In this document: positions 1 to 8,225 of the stretch, one piece after another
Layout: the number at the start of each line of letters is the position of its first letter
How positions within the stretch are numbered: position 1 is the stretch's first letter
NCBI GenBank assembly: GCA_016191555.1
Contig: JACPVX010000017.1
Coordinates: 55,706-119,705, forward strand
Length of the DNA: 64,000 nt
Reading direction: 5' to 3'
Source: Bacteroidota bacterium
GTDB taxonomy: Bacteria; Bacteroidota; Bacteroidia; Cytophagales; Cyclobacteriaceae
Translations under genes and position numbers: made by a program
The notes under the pieces: model-generated
What the model was told of the DNA's origin: nothing
Databases searched by the model: none
Seen by the model: only the letters and a program-made list of their open reading frames with translations

Positions 1-356
1 GAACTGCTGTTGCTAACTCCACCTTCTCTAATTTGGCTGCGGGCACCTATTCTATTAAGGTGATAGATGGAGCCGGATGTTCTGCATCGCAAGGCAGCAT
101 TAAAGTTTTGACAGGAACCAAGTACAGTACCCAAATAAAGACCATCTTAGAGACCAATTGTACGGGAAGTAGTTGCCACTCCAATGGAGGAGCAGCTCCT
201 TATTCTGTGTTTAGCTTTTCGGCTGTGCAAAGCCGCGCGGCTGATATCAAAGCCAGAACGGCTAGTGGTAATATGCCTAAGGGTGGCACTAAATTGCCGC
301 AGGCGCAACTGGATCTGATTGCTTGCTGGGTAGATGATGGTGCTCTGGACAACTAA
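1..356 (+). CDS. C-terminal end of a secreted cytochrome c-like protein (5' partial)
   Basis: The reading frame is open from the window edge, so the track's TTG start at 33 is only an internal codon. The first ~30 visible residues (STFSNLAAGTYSIKVIDGAG) look like a SprB-type surface repeat found in large Bacteroidota adhesins. The rest resembles a class I cytochrome c: a heme-binding-like CTGSSCH, which is CX4CH rather than the usual CX2CH, followed about 30 residues later by GNMPKGG..L, where the Met would be the distal heme ligand, and a final helix (DLIACWVDDGALDN). Likely periplasmic or cell-surface. Whether heme is bound through the CX4CH is unproven. A strong terminator follows. Confidence 0.75.
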   Translation, partial: TAVANSTFSNLAAGTYSIKVIDGAGCSASQGSIKVLTGTKYSTQIKTILETNCTGSSCHSNGGAAPYSVFSFSAVQSRAADIKARTASGNMPKGGTKLPQAQLDLIACWVDDGALDN

Positions 357-373
357 GTAGTAGACATCAGAAT

Positions 374-421
374 AAAGTCCGGGAAAGGTTGATCTCAATT
401 TTTTCCGGACTTTTCTGTTTT
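374..421 (+). terminator. Rho-independent terminator
   Basis: A 13-bp stem (374-386 paired with 401-413, containing AAGTCCGG/CCGGACTT) is followed by a T-rich tract. It closes the upstream cytochrome-like gene. Confidence 0.8.
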
Positions 422-467
422 TAATCGGGCAGTTATTTAGCTTTAACTTTTATAACCTGCTACCGAA

Positions 468-1835
468 TTGCTCTTTGCTGCCATTATTGCTTACTTATTG
501 TTCACCATTCTGATCGGATACTGGGCATCGCGCAGGGTGAAGACATCTGGTGATTTTTTGTTAGCAGGCCGCAGTCTTCCTATTCTTTTAAGCTCCTCTG
601 CACTTTTTGCTACATGGTTCGGATCTGAGACTGTATTTGGCGCCTCTTCTGAATTTTTGAAAGGAGGCCTTTATTCTGTAATTGAAGATCCCTTTGGCGC
701 TGCTCTTTGTCTTGTCTTATTCGGACTTTTTTTTGCCCGAAAGCTCTACCGAATGAATCTGCTCACACTGGGTGATTTTTTTGAAGTTCGCTTCGGCAAA
801 CGTACGGAGTTGGTAGCTAGTATTTTTTTAGCACCGCCCTATGTCGGATACATTGCTGCCCAACTGGTGGCGATGGGTTTGATCTTGAATGTGGTGGTAG
901 GATTGGAAGTTTGGGAAGGCGTAGTAATCTCGTCAGTGGTCGTTACCTTTTATACCTACATCGGAGGGATGTGGGCCATATCAATTACCGATTTTATTCA
1001 AAGCATAATTATCATCGCTGGTTTGTTGGCATTGGCCATTATTCTTATTGCAAAAGCCGGAGGAATAGCGCCCATTCTAACTGAAGTACATCCTACCACG
1101 TTTCGTTTTTTACCAGGTTGGAATTTTAAAGAGATCATGCTCTACCTTGCAGCCTGGTCGGTGTTGGGGCTTGGTTCAATTCCATCACAAGATGTTTTCC
1201 AACGGGTCATGTCTTCAGGTTCTGAAAAGATTGCCATGCGTTCTTGCTTCATTGGAGCTGGGCTCTATCTTACTATAGCTATGCTTCCGTTGTTCATCAG
1301 TCTTTGTGCCAAGCATTTGTACCCGCAGCTGGCCAATGGAGACACACAATTGGCATTACCCAATATGGTTTTGGCACATACGCCATTGATAATTCAAGTG
1401 TTGTTTTTCGGTTCGCTCTTATCAGCCATTATGAGTACCACCAGTTCTGCTATTTTAGCACCGGCCGCTATCTTTTCTGAAAACTTGATTAAACCTTTAA
1501 TGAAGAATAAGCTGGCCGATGATCGCTTACTGTTAATAACGCGATTGTGTGTGCTTATCTTTGCTGGTTTGGCAACCGTAATGGCTTGCCTACGCTCGAA
1601 CATTTATGAGTTGGTAGGTGAATCGTCTGTGCTAAGTCTAGTTTCGTTATTTGCGCCTCTGGTGCTGGGTTTATATTGGAAAAGGGCCACGGGCACTGGA
1701 GCGCTGTTATCGATGGTGCTAGGTATATCTACGTGGCTCTTGTTTCCATATTTAAATTTGGATTGGCCTAGTCTAATACCTGCTACGATAGTTAGTTTTG
1801 TAGCCATGATTTTGGGAAGTTTGTTGAGCAAATAA
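468..1835 (+). CDS. Sodium:solute symporter family protein
   Basis: A 455-residue polytopic membrane protein with about 12-13 hydrophobic segments, the normal size for the SSS family (PutP/PanF type), which moves a solute with sodium across the inner membrane. Family-typical stretches are visible: LAGRSLP near residue 33, and GGMWAISITDFIQ near residue 166. The substrate cannot be read from sequence. The start is a TTG; the only in-frame upstream space ends in a stop at 453, and no ATG is near the N-terminal membrane segment. The OsmC gene follows after 12 nt, so the two may be co-transcribed. Confidence 0.88.
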   Translation: MLFAAIIAYLLFTILIGYWASRRVKTSGDFLLAGRSLPILLSSSALFATWFGSETVFGASSEFLKGGLYSVIEDPFGAALCLVLFGLFFARKLYRMNLLTLGDFFEVRFGKRTELVASIFLAPPYVGYIAAQLVAMGLILNVVVGLEVWEGVVISSVVVTFYTYIGGMWAISITDFIQSIIIIAGLLALAIILIAKAGGIAPILTEVHPTTFRFLPGWNFKEIMLYLAAWSVLGLGSIPSQDVFQRVMSSGSEKIAMRSCFIGAGLYLTIAMLPLFISLCAKHLYPQLANGDTQLALPNMVLAHTPLIIQVLFFGSLLSAIMSTTSSAILAPAAIFSENLIKPLMKNKLADDRLLLITRLCVLIFAGLATVMACLRSNIYELVGESSVLSLVSLFAPLVLGLYWKRATGTGALLSMVLGISTWLLFPYLNLDWPSLIPATIVSFVAMILGSLLSK

Positions 1836-1847
1836 AAAAAGTAGCAT

Positions 1848-2270
1848 ATGGTTAAAGTAGAATTGAGCCGGTTGGATAACGATTTGAAAATGGAGGCCGT
1901 AAACGACATGGGCAATAAAGTGGTGATGGATGGATCTCCTGCGGATGGCGGTCATGACGAAGGCTTCCGCCCGATGCAAATGTTGTTAGCCGCTATGGGT
2001 GGGTGTAGTGCCGTAGATGTTGTTTCGATTTTGCGCAAGCAACGAATTGAACTAAAGGATTTGAAGATTACCGTAACCGGTGAACGCGAAAAAGGAGCCG
2101 TGCCTTCTTTGTACACGGAAGTACATGCACATTTTAAACTATTTGGAGATATTGATTTGGACAAAGCAAAACGTGCAGTAGAACTCTCTGTAAGTAAGTA
2201 CTGTTCGGTCGCAAAGACGCTGGAGAAAAATGCCCAAGTCACATATAGTGTAGAAGTCATCACTGATTAA
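1848..2270 (+). CDS. OsmC family protein
   Basis: A 140-residue OsmC/Ohr-fold protein. The two conserved cysteines of the family are present: Cys53 in MGGCSAVDV and Cys119 in SKYCSVAKT. In this family they reduce organic hydroperoxides, though the general OsmC-like branch (YhfA type) often has no assigned substrate. The C-terminal SVAKTLEK pattern fits that YhfA-like branch better than Ohr. It is cytoplasmic and only 3 nt separate it from metZ, so an operon with the symporter and metZ is likely. Confidence 0.9.
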   Translation: MVKVELSRLDNDLKMEAVNDMGNKVVMDGSPADGGHDEGFRPMQMLLAAMGGCSAVDVVSILRKQRIELKDLKITVTGEREKGAVPSLYTEVHAHFKLFGDIDLDKAKRAVELSVSKYCSVAKTLEKNAQVTYSVEVITD

Positions 2271-2273
2271 ATC

Positions 2274-3449
2274 ATGGAAGAAAGAAATTTTGAAACGGAT
2301 GCCATTCGGGCGCAAAGCGAACGCACTGACTACCGCGAGCACTCGGTGCCATTGTATCTCACTTCAAGTTTTGTATTTGACGATGCCGAGCAGGCCAGGG
2401 CTTTGTTTGCCGATGAGGTTCCGGGTAACATTTACACCCGTTTTTCAAATCCAAACAATACTGAACTGATTGAGAAGCTTTGTTTGTTGGAAGGCACTGA
2501 AGATGGAATAGCTACTGCCTCCGGCATGGCGGCTATGTTTTGTAGCATGGCGGCTTTATTGCGAAGTGGCGACCATGTGCTTGCATCGCGGTCAGTATTT
2601 GGCTCTACTCATCAGATTCTAAATATGCTCTTTCCTCGTTTTGGCATTTCGCATACGTATGTGGATGTAGCGAAGCCCGAGACTTGGGAAGCAATGATTC
2701 AGCCCAACACTAAAATGATTTTTGTGGAGACACCCTCCAATCCAGCATTAGATATCATTGACTTAGAGTGGCTGGGTAAATTAGCCAATAAACATCACGT
2801 GATTTTGAATGTGGACAATTGCTTTGCAACTCCCTACTTGCAAAACCCTGCTAAATGGGGTGCCCACATTGTTACCCACTCGGCCACCAAATTTATTGAC
2901 GGACAAGGCCGTGTGATTGGAGGCGCCATTCTAGGTACAAAAGAATTAATTAAAGAGGTGAGATTTTTTGCTCGACATACCGGCCCTTCCATGTCTCCAT
3001 TCAACGCGTGGGTATTATCTAAGAGCTTGGAAACACTGGCTGTTCGCATGGAACGCCATTGTGAAAACGCCATGACCGTGGCGAGCTATCTAGAGAGTCA
3101 TCCGGAAATTGAGTATGTCAAGTATCCGTTTTTGCCTTCACATCCCAATTATTCATTAGCTAAGAAGCAGATGAAACATGGTGGAGGAGTTGTTTCTTTT
3201 GAGGTGAAAGGAGGAATTGATCGCGGACGCAAATTCTTGAATTCATTAAAGATGATTTCGCACTCTGCTAACTTGGGAGATACACGAACAATTGCCACTC
3301 ATCCTGCTTCTACTACGCATTCAAAACTGAGCACCGAAGAGCGGGCCGCGGTTGGAATTTCACCCGGCCTGATAAGAATCTCTACTGGATTGGAGAATGT
3401 ACAGGATATTATAAAAGATATTGAACAGTCACTACTAGCTAGTAACTAG
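2274..3449 (+). CDS. metZ: O-succinylhomoserine sulfhydrylase (MetZ-like)
   Basis: A 391-residue PLP enzyme of the Cys/Met metabolism family. Asp181 (VDNCFATP) and the Schiff-base Lys206 (HSATKF) are in place, and the sequence after the lysine, IDGQGRVIGG, is characteristic of MetZ rather than of cystathionine gamma-synthase or lyase. MetZ makes homocysteine from O-succinyl- or O-acetyl-homoserine and sulfide in methionine synthesis. Length is normal. Choosing MetZ over cystathionine gamma-lyase rests on the GQGR motif and is fairly secure; the acyl donor is not determined. Confidence 0.88.
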   Translation: MEERNFETDAIRAQSERTDYREHSVPLYLTSSFVFDDAEQARALFADEVPGNIYTRFSNPNNTELIEKLCLLEGTEDGIATASGMAAMFCSMAALLRSGDHVLASRSVFGSTHQILNMLFPRFGISHTYVDVAKPETWEAMIQPNTKMIFVETPSNPALDIIDLEWLGKLANKHHVILNVDNCFATPYLQNPAKWGAHIVTHSATKFIDGQGRVIGGAILGTKELIKEVRFFARHTGPSMSPFNAWVLSKSLETLAVRMERHCENAMTVASYLESHPEIEYVKYPFLPSHPNYSLAKKQMKHGGGVVSFEVKGGIDRGRKFLNSLKMISHSANLGDTRTIATHPASTTHSKLSTEERAAVGISPGLIRISTGLENVQDIIKDIEQSLLASN

Positions 3450-3478
3450 CGAGCTTGAAAAAGAAACGTAGCTAGAAA

Positions 3479-3610
3479 TTAATCTTTCTTCTCAGCCTTC
3501 TTTTCTTTCAAGTAGTCTACATAGCCCATGGCTGCAGCGAATCCAATGATTACAGCCAGAATGATCACAAAAAGATTGGCGCCATCGCCCACGTTTTGAT
3601 TGAAGAACAT
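3479..3610 (-). CDS. Small single-pass membrane protein, 43 aa
   Basis: Too short for the ORF track. The minus strand reads MFFNQNVGDGANLFVIILAV... ending YLKEKKAEKKD. It has one clear hydrophobic helix (about residues 13-31) followed by a lysine-rich tail, which predicts an N-out, C-in membrane protein. Codon use is ordinary and the frame runs cleanly from ATG to TAA between metZ and the HD gene. I do not recognise a family; the size and layout resemble accessory subunits of membrane complexes, but nothing here names a partner. Confidence 0.6.
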   Translation of the reverse strand: MFFNQNVGDGANLFVIILAVIIGFAAAMGYVDYLKEKKAEKKD

Positions 3611-3684
3611 ATCGTAGTAATTAGTTCGTCAAAGATAGGGGGAAACCTGAAACTAGAAAACGGATGGGAGTGAAAAATGAAATG

Positions 3685-4224
3685 TTATATGCCTAATTCG
3701 GATCTGTTTTTTCGCAAAACCTCGATGATGAAGGTAATATGATCGGCTAGATCAACCCCCAGTAGTTCCACACCCTTATAAACTTCTTCGCGATCAACTT
3801 TTGCTGCAAACCCCTTGTCTTTCAGTTTTTTAATCACCGATTTGGTTTCCAACGAAGCAATGCCGTCCGGTCGAACCTGACAGCACGCCACAATAAATCC
3901 GGTGAGCTCATCGCAGGCGAGCAGTGCTTTATCTAGCGAATTAGTGTACGGCACATTCCATTTAGTATAATGTGCGGAAATTGCGTGTGCTATTTTCTCT
4001 TCGCCCAATTGGCGCAATTGCTCAACAATGATGTGGGGGTGCTGATCGGGAAATGCCTCGTAGTCGGCATCATGCAAAAGGCCTGTAATCGACCACTCTT
4101 CTTTATTCTCACCCAGCTTTTCTGCATAGGCTTCCATGACCAGTTCCACCGTGCGCATATGACGGAGCAAGCTCTGCCCTTTAGTCATTGAGTGGAGAAT
4201 CTTTTCAGCCTCTTCGTGCCTCAT
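3685..4224 (-). CDS. HD domain phosphohydrolase
   Basis: A 179-residue HD-superfamily protein. The metal-binding residues are visible: His22 in LRHMRTVE, His51-Asp52 in GLLHDADYE, and further His in the HPH and SAHYTKW stretches. Such proteins usually hydrolyse nucleotide or phosphate esters; the substrate is unknown. It is cytoplasmic. Its start overlaps the stop of the upstream TPR gene by 4 nt (ATGA), so they are translationally coupled. Confidence 0.85.
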   Translation of the reverse strand: MRHEEAEKILHSMTKGQSLLRHMRTVELVMEAYAEKLGENKEEWSITGLLHDADYEAFPDQHPHIIVEQLRQLGEEKIAHAISAHYTKWNVPYTNSLDKALLACDELTGFIVACCQVRPDGIASLETKSVIKKLKDKGFAAKVDREEVYKGVELLGVDLADHITFIIEVLRKNRSELGI

Positions 4225-5360
4225 GAACGAGTGCCTTTTCGCTTAGTGATGTACACGTTAACCACGGCAAATCCAGCTACAGCCGCTAAAATGATCAACG
4301 TGATAATCATACGCGTATTTTTTAGTTGCAGCGATGTCATCTCCTCTTGACTTTTCAAACGTTCTACCTCCTTTTCTTTCTCTTGCAGATCCAGCACAAT
4401 TTCCATCTGAGCGATTTTGCGCGTACTTTCTTCGCTATTAAGTTTTTCCTTGGCTTGATCGTACAGAACTAGCGTTTCATAGGCTTCGCGCATCTTACCT
4501 TGCTTTGAATAATTAAAGGCAAGGCTTTTTAAAATGGCGGGTTCAAATACATACGCCTGCAATTGTTTGCTCAGCTTGGCTGCACTATCCAGATAGTGCT
4601 CGGCTTTCGTGCTTTGACCTTGGCGAGCAAAGACTTCACCCATGTTCGCCATAATGTTTAGCACGGTCATTTGGTTGTTTTCTTTCTTTGCCAACGCAAT
4701 CGCACGTTCATAGTAGTCAATGGCCTGTTTATAGTTGCCTTGCTTGTAATACAAATTGCCGATGTTGTTGAGAGGGTCAGAATATTGTTTGCCCATCTTC
4801 TCACTCAGTTGAGATGCTTGCGTAAAATACTTCAGCGCTTGTTCGTAGAGCTGCAGTTCGCTGTGCAGACTTCCTAAATTATTCATCGCCACAATTAGCT
4901 TGGGCTGGTCTTTCAATTCGGTGAAATGTTTGTAGGACTCCTCAAAATACTTCATTGCTTGCCCATAATCCTTCTTCATGGAGTAGATGGTGGCAATGTT
5001 GCTTTTGATGGTGGCAATGCCGTCTTGGTTTTTGAGGTTGTCATAAATGCGCATGGAGATGAGGTAATACTCCAGCGATTTATCGAGCGCACCCTGGCTA
5101 CGGTAAGCAACTCCTAAATTGTTATACGAGGCTGCCATGCCTTTTTTATCTTCAATTTCGGTAGCGAGTGTCAAAGCCTCGCGTGTGTAACCAATAGCCT
5201 TAACGGGATCGGAATTAACGTACACCCGGAAAAGTTCATTGAGTGTCTTTACTTTTAGGTCGCCCTTGGCCGTTTTAAGCACATTTTCCAAACTATCAGC
5301 CGGATTAGCAAAAGCGCCAAAGGATAGAAGCAAGAATAAAATAATGGGGTGTTTAGTCAT
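4221..5360 (-). CDS. Secreted/anchored TPR-repeat protein
   Basis: A 379-residue protein with an N-terminal signal peptide (hydrophobic core FLLLSFGAFA), then about seven tetratricopeptide repeats of ~40 residues (e.g. SYNNLGVAYRSQGALDKSLEYY), a coiled-coil stretch (EEKEKEVERLKSQEEMTS), and a C-terminal membrane helix (IITLIILAAVAGFAVVNVYI). This is the sensor half of Bacteroidota TPR histidine kinases and TPR-LuxR regulators, without the kinase or DNA-binding part. It probably presents a periplasmic protein-interaction scaffold. It is coupled to the HD gene by a 4-nt overlap. Confidence 0.85.
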   Translation of the reverse strand: MTKHPIILFLLLSFGAFANPADSLENVLKTAKGDLKVKTLNELFRVYVNSDPVKAIGYTREALTLATEIEDKKGMAASYNNLGVAYRSQGALDKSLEYYLISMRIYDNLKNQDGIATIKSNIATIYSMKKDYGQAMKYFEESYKHFTELKDQPKLIVAMNNLGSLHSELQLYEQALKYFTQASQLSEKMGKQYSDPLNNIGNLYYKQGNYKQAIDYYERAIALAKKENNQMTVLNIMANMGEVFARQGQSTKAEHYLDSAAKLSKQLQAYVFEPAILKSLAFNYSKQGKMREAYETLVLYDQAKEKLNSEESTRKIAQMEIVLDLQEKEKEVERLKSQEEMTSLQLKNTRMIITLIILAAVAGFAVVNVYITKRKGTRS

Positions 5361-5483
5361 AAGTGGTTACTTATGGCCGTAAAATTAAGACATTATCGGC
5401 TAATAATAGAATCTTAGACAAACGGGTTTTAGAATCGGAAACTCATCGGTATTTGCGTAAATTTGGTTATAAATTTTAAAGCT

Positions 5484-5729
5484 ATGAATATGGCTGTCAA
5501 AAAGGTAGAGTTGATAGAATGGCTTGTTCAATTGCAGGACGAAAACATGTTGAATCGGATAGAATTGTTAAAACAAGGCGCTGTTGAAGGTTATTACAAA
5601 TCCCGAATGCCAAAGAATGAGCTCGAATTGAAGAAGAAATTAGAAGAATCTGAACGAGACATCGAAGAAGGTAGAACTTATTCCCAACAAGAGGTAGAGA
5701 ATCACTTTTTTTCAAAGTTCAAAAAGTGA
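5484..5729 (+). CDS. Putative antitoxin of a ParE-type pair
   Basis: An 81-residue charged protein. The track starts at a TTG (5463), but a TAAATTTG -7-like box at 5458-5465 would place transcription start after that codon, so ATG 5484 or 5490 is preferred. The C-terminal half (ELKKKLEESERDIEEGRTYSQQEV) looks like the toxin-wrapping tail common to antitoxins of ParE/RelE systems. The stop codon overlaps the GTG start of the toxin. Function is assigned mainly from that arrangement. Confidence 0.75.
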   Translation: MNMAVKKVELIEWLVQLQDENMLNRIELLKQGAVEGYYKSRMPKNELELKKKLEESERDIEEGRTYSQQEVENHFFSKFKK

Positions 5730-6031
5730 AAGTGATATGGACTGAGGCAGCGATTGCTGATCTCGAAGTTGTTTATGATTTTTTGGCTGAAAAGTCCCCC
5801 AAAGCTGCTCAGCAAACAATTGAATCCATTTTAAAACGAACCGCTCAACTGGAATTGTTTCCTGAATCAGGCATAGTAGTTCAAAGTTTGACTACGAGTG
5901 ATAAGGTATATCGCATGTTGGTAGAAAGTAATTACAAAATTGTTTATCGGTTTCAATCTGAAACAATGGCTGTATTCATTGAAATAGTATTTGATGCCCG
6001 CATGGACCCGGAGAAATTAGATTTGAAGTAA
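5726..6031 (+). CDS. RelE/ParE family toxin
   Basis: A 101-residue protein with the ParE/RelE fold pattern: IWTEAAIADLEVVYDFLAE at the N-terminus, a central FPESGIVVQ stretch, YRMLVESNYKIVYRF and a C-terminal beta strand with FDARMDPEKL. ParE members poison DNA gyrase, RelE members cut mRNA; the YKIVYRF/FDAR pattern fits the ParE-like group. The start is GTG overlapping the antitoxin stop by 4 nt, so antitoxin is made first. Length is normal. Confidence 0.85.
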   Translation: MKVIWTEAAIADLEVVYDFLAEKSPKAAQQTIESILKRTAQLELFPESGIVVQSLTTSDKVYRMLVESNYKIVYRFQSETMAVFIEIVFDARMDPEKLDLK

Positions 6032-6081
6032 TCAGACAATTTACTACCTAAGCGGTACATTCTAATTGACACCTACTAGCT

Positions 6082-6573
6082 ATGAAGAAGTATACTTTTG
6101 TTTTTGGCTTTCTTTTGATTTGGATTCCAGCTTTCGCTCAGAATAAAGAAGAACTTTCGGTGCGTCAGCCAATCGATCGGCTTTTTGCAGGAATGAGCGC
6201 AGGAGATAGTGCGATGGTTCACAGCGCTTTTGCCAAACAAGTTACCATGGCTACCATTGGTAAGGATAAAACGGGTCAGTCGTTCATCCGAAATGAATCG
6301 GGGATCGTTGATTTTTTAAAAGCAGTTGGTACTCCCCATCCTGAAACCTGGAATGAACCGATTTGGGATGTGAAGATTTCGATCGATGGCAATTTTGCGC
6401 AGGCATGGGCGAGTTATGCATTTTACATTGGCAAGAAATTCAGCCACTGTGGAGTTGATGCCTTTCATTTGTTTAAACAAGCGGATGGTCAATGGAAGAT
6501 TTTCCATTTAGCGGATACCAGGCAGAAGGAGGGATGTAACATTCCCAAAGAAGTGAGCGATCGGTTTAAATAA
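6082..6573 (+). CDS. Secreted NTF2-like protein
   Basis: A 163-residue protein with a clear signal peptide (VFGFLLIWIPAFAQ). The mature part follows an NTF2/SnoaL-like layout: an initial helix (VRQPIDRLFAGMSAGDSAMV), a strand region around WDVKISIDGNFAQAWASYAFYI, and a final strand-helix (GVDAFHLFKQADGQWKIFHLADTR). Such cone-shaped domains bind small ligands or serve as enzymes; the ligand is unknown. It stands alone as a monocistronic gene. Confidence 0.8.
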   Translation: MKKYTFVFGFLLIWIPAFAQNKEELSVRQPIDRLFAGMSAGDSAMVHSAFAKQVTMATIGKDKTGQSFIRNESGIVDFLKAVGTPHPETWNEPIWDVKISIDGNFAQAWASYAFYIGKKFSHCGVDAFHLFKQADGQWKIFHLADTRQKEGCNIPKEVSDRFK

Positions 6574-6607
6574 TTTTTATTGATTTCAGACTTAAAGATA
6601 AACACTC

Positions 6608-7105
6608 ATGAAGCGACTCTTCATTTTAATCATCTTCGCTGCGGCAACGTATCCATGCTTGTCGCAAAACACCATGACTACGTTTATTCTGGTTCGCCAT
6701 GCCGAAAAGATGGCAGATGGTTCGAAAGATCCGGAATTATCAGAAGCAGGAAAGAAGCGAGCCGAAGCATTATCGGTGCTATTGGCACAAACAAAATTGG
6801 ATGCTATCTACTCTACAAAATTCAAGCGCACCGAAATGACCGCTACACCTTTGGCTAAGTCACTTTCTCTTTCTATTCAAAACTATGATGGTGCCAAAAT
6901 GGAAGAGATCGATGCGATGCTTCAAAAACATGCGGGTGGAACAGTGCTTGTTGTGGGGCATTCCAATACCACTCCAGCTATTGTCAATTACCTTACGGGA
7001 AAATCAGAGTATAAAAACTTTGATGATGCGGATTACGGAAACCTGATAATCGTTTCTGTTGTCGAAAAGGGAAAACAGGTGAAGGTGACCTGGCTGCGCT
7101 ATTAG
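6608..7105 (+). CDS. Secreted histidine phosphatase (SixA/phosphoglycerate mutase-like)
   Basis: A 165-residue histidine phosphatase superfamily protein with a signal peptide (FILIIFAAATYPCLSQ). The catalytic VRHAE motif (Arg30, His31) and the second His118 in VVGHSNTTP are present. These enzymes pass phosphate through His31. The periplasmic location excludes glycolysis and points to a phosphatase on an extracytoplasmic substrate. The compact size is like SixA. It converges on the lipoprotein gene with a 4-nt overlap of 3' ends. Confidence 0.87.
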   Translation: MKRLFILIIFAAATYPCLSQNTMTTFILVRHAEKMADGSKDPELSEAGKKRAEALSVLLAQTKLDAIYSTKFKRTEMTATPLAKSLSLSIQNYDGAKMEEIDAMLQKHAGGTVLVVGHSNTTPAIVNYLTGKSEYKNFDDADYGNLIIVSVVEKGKQVKVTWLRY

Positions 7106-7518
7106 ATATTCTTTTTGTATTTCAGCAAAGTGCCCTTCACTTGCTGCCCTTTCTCATATTTCGTTTTACTTCCGAATATTCCCAAAAAGCCTCTACGGCC
7201 ACCGCCACCGGCTGCCGCACCACCGGTTGTGCTGCCGGTAGTAGTAAGTGAGATGTCATCGAATATAATGGCATCGGCACCTTTCTCTTGGGCGCGCTTC
7301 AATAGTTTTTGTTGAATCTTATCCGAGCTTTTTCTTGCCGACATTTCCAGCGTCACTTTCCCCATCACTTCATTGGGCTCCTTCACATCCGATTCACGAA
7401 AATAGATATCTACATTTTGGGTGGGTGTATACGACCGACCATAGTAGATGATCTGGTTGCCACAACTGCTAAGGATCACGAGTAAAAACAGGAAGGGAAG
7501 AAACTTGAACTTCAACAT
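7102..7518 (-). CDS. Lipoprotein of unknown function
   Basis: The ORF track begins at 7545, but the Met at 7518 directly starts a lipoprotein signal (MLKFKFLPFLFLLVILSSCG) and is preferred. The mature protein has a conserved-looking alpha/beta middle (VMGKVTLEMSARKSSDKIQQKLLKRAQEKGADAIIFDDI), of the kind found in lipoproteins that handle heavy-metal or YbjQ-like folds, then a Gly/Ala/Arg-rich low-complexity loop and a short basic tail. I do not recognise a named family. Confidence 0.75.
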   Translation of the reverse strand: MLKFKFLPFLFLLVILSSCGNQIIYYGRSYTPTQNVDIYFRESDVKEPNEVMGKVTLEMSARKSSDKIQQKLLKRAQEKGADAIIFDDISLTTTGSTTGGAAAGGGGRRGFLGIFGSKTKYEKGQQVKGTLLKYKKNI

Positions 7519-7622
7519 ATATGAATGCTTTCCGGAAAAATACAAACAAATTTCACGAAAGTGAATCTTTCGGTATCTTTGATAGAAGCACTCCTTACCT
7601 TTAGCATCAGCTACAGTTTATT

Positions 7623-8036
7623 ATGCGTTTTCTGAATGCCATCCTGATTTTGTTCGTATCGATTTCCTGCTTTGCCCAAAATCAAAACGAGGAAATAAGA
7701 AAGAGCATTTATTTCAATGGAGGTAGCTATTACATTGATCAGGAACAAGCAAGCGATCTGGCCCATTGGCTCGATTCGATTCCCAACTTGTTGGACAAAT
7801 ACGAGATTCAGTTGATCAGCCATACCGACCCAATCGGTGGCAAACGTTTCAATGAATGGCTATCCAAAATGCGAAATCAGGCCGTGTTCGATTTATTACT
7901 TCAGAAGGACATCCCCGAGCGCATTATCCATCTGAAAAATTGGGCGTTTGAAAATCCAGTCTACTCCAACGACTCGCATCGTGGCCGGGCCATGAACAGG
8001 CGTGTGGATGTAATTCTCTTTCCGCTGGTCTTTTGA
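7623..8036 (+). CDS. Small OmpA-like domain protein
   Basis: A 137-residue secreted protein: signal peptide (ILILFVSISCFAQ) then essentially one OmpA C-terminal domain. The pattern IQLISHTDPIGG....NEWLSKMRNQAVFDLL and the closing NRRVDVIL match the peptidoglycan-binding core (TDxxG, LSxxRAxxV, NRRVE). There is no beta-barrel, so it is a periplasmic peptidoglycan-associated protein. The family TDxxG is intact, while the usual LS..RA is changed to LSKMRNQ. Confidence 0.82.
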   Translation: MRFLNAILILFVSISCFAQNQNEEIRKSIYFNGGSYYIDQEQASDLAHWLDSIPNLLDKYEIQLISHTDPIGGKRFNEWLSKMRNQAVFDLLLQKDIPERIIHLKNWAFENPVYSNDSHRGRAMNRRVDVILFPLVF

Positions 8037-8225
8037 CGGTTTCCGCCCAGAATTCCATTCCAACAATCATCCGCTTTCGGACACCTTTTTTCACAAGCGA
8101 ACGCCTGAACTGCAACGAATATCGTTTTTTGCACGTCTAAGGCAGTAAATAACGATTGGCATATTATTCGCCAAGCAAGTGAGTAAAATACTGACAACGG
8201 ATCGAGTTCTACCTTAACCCTTTTT

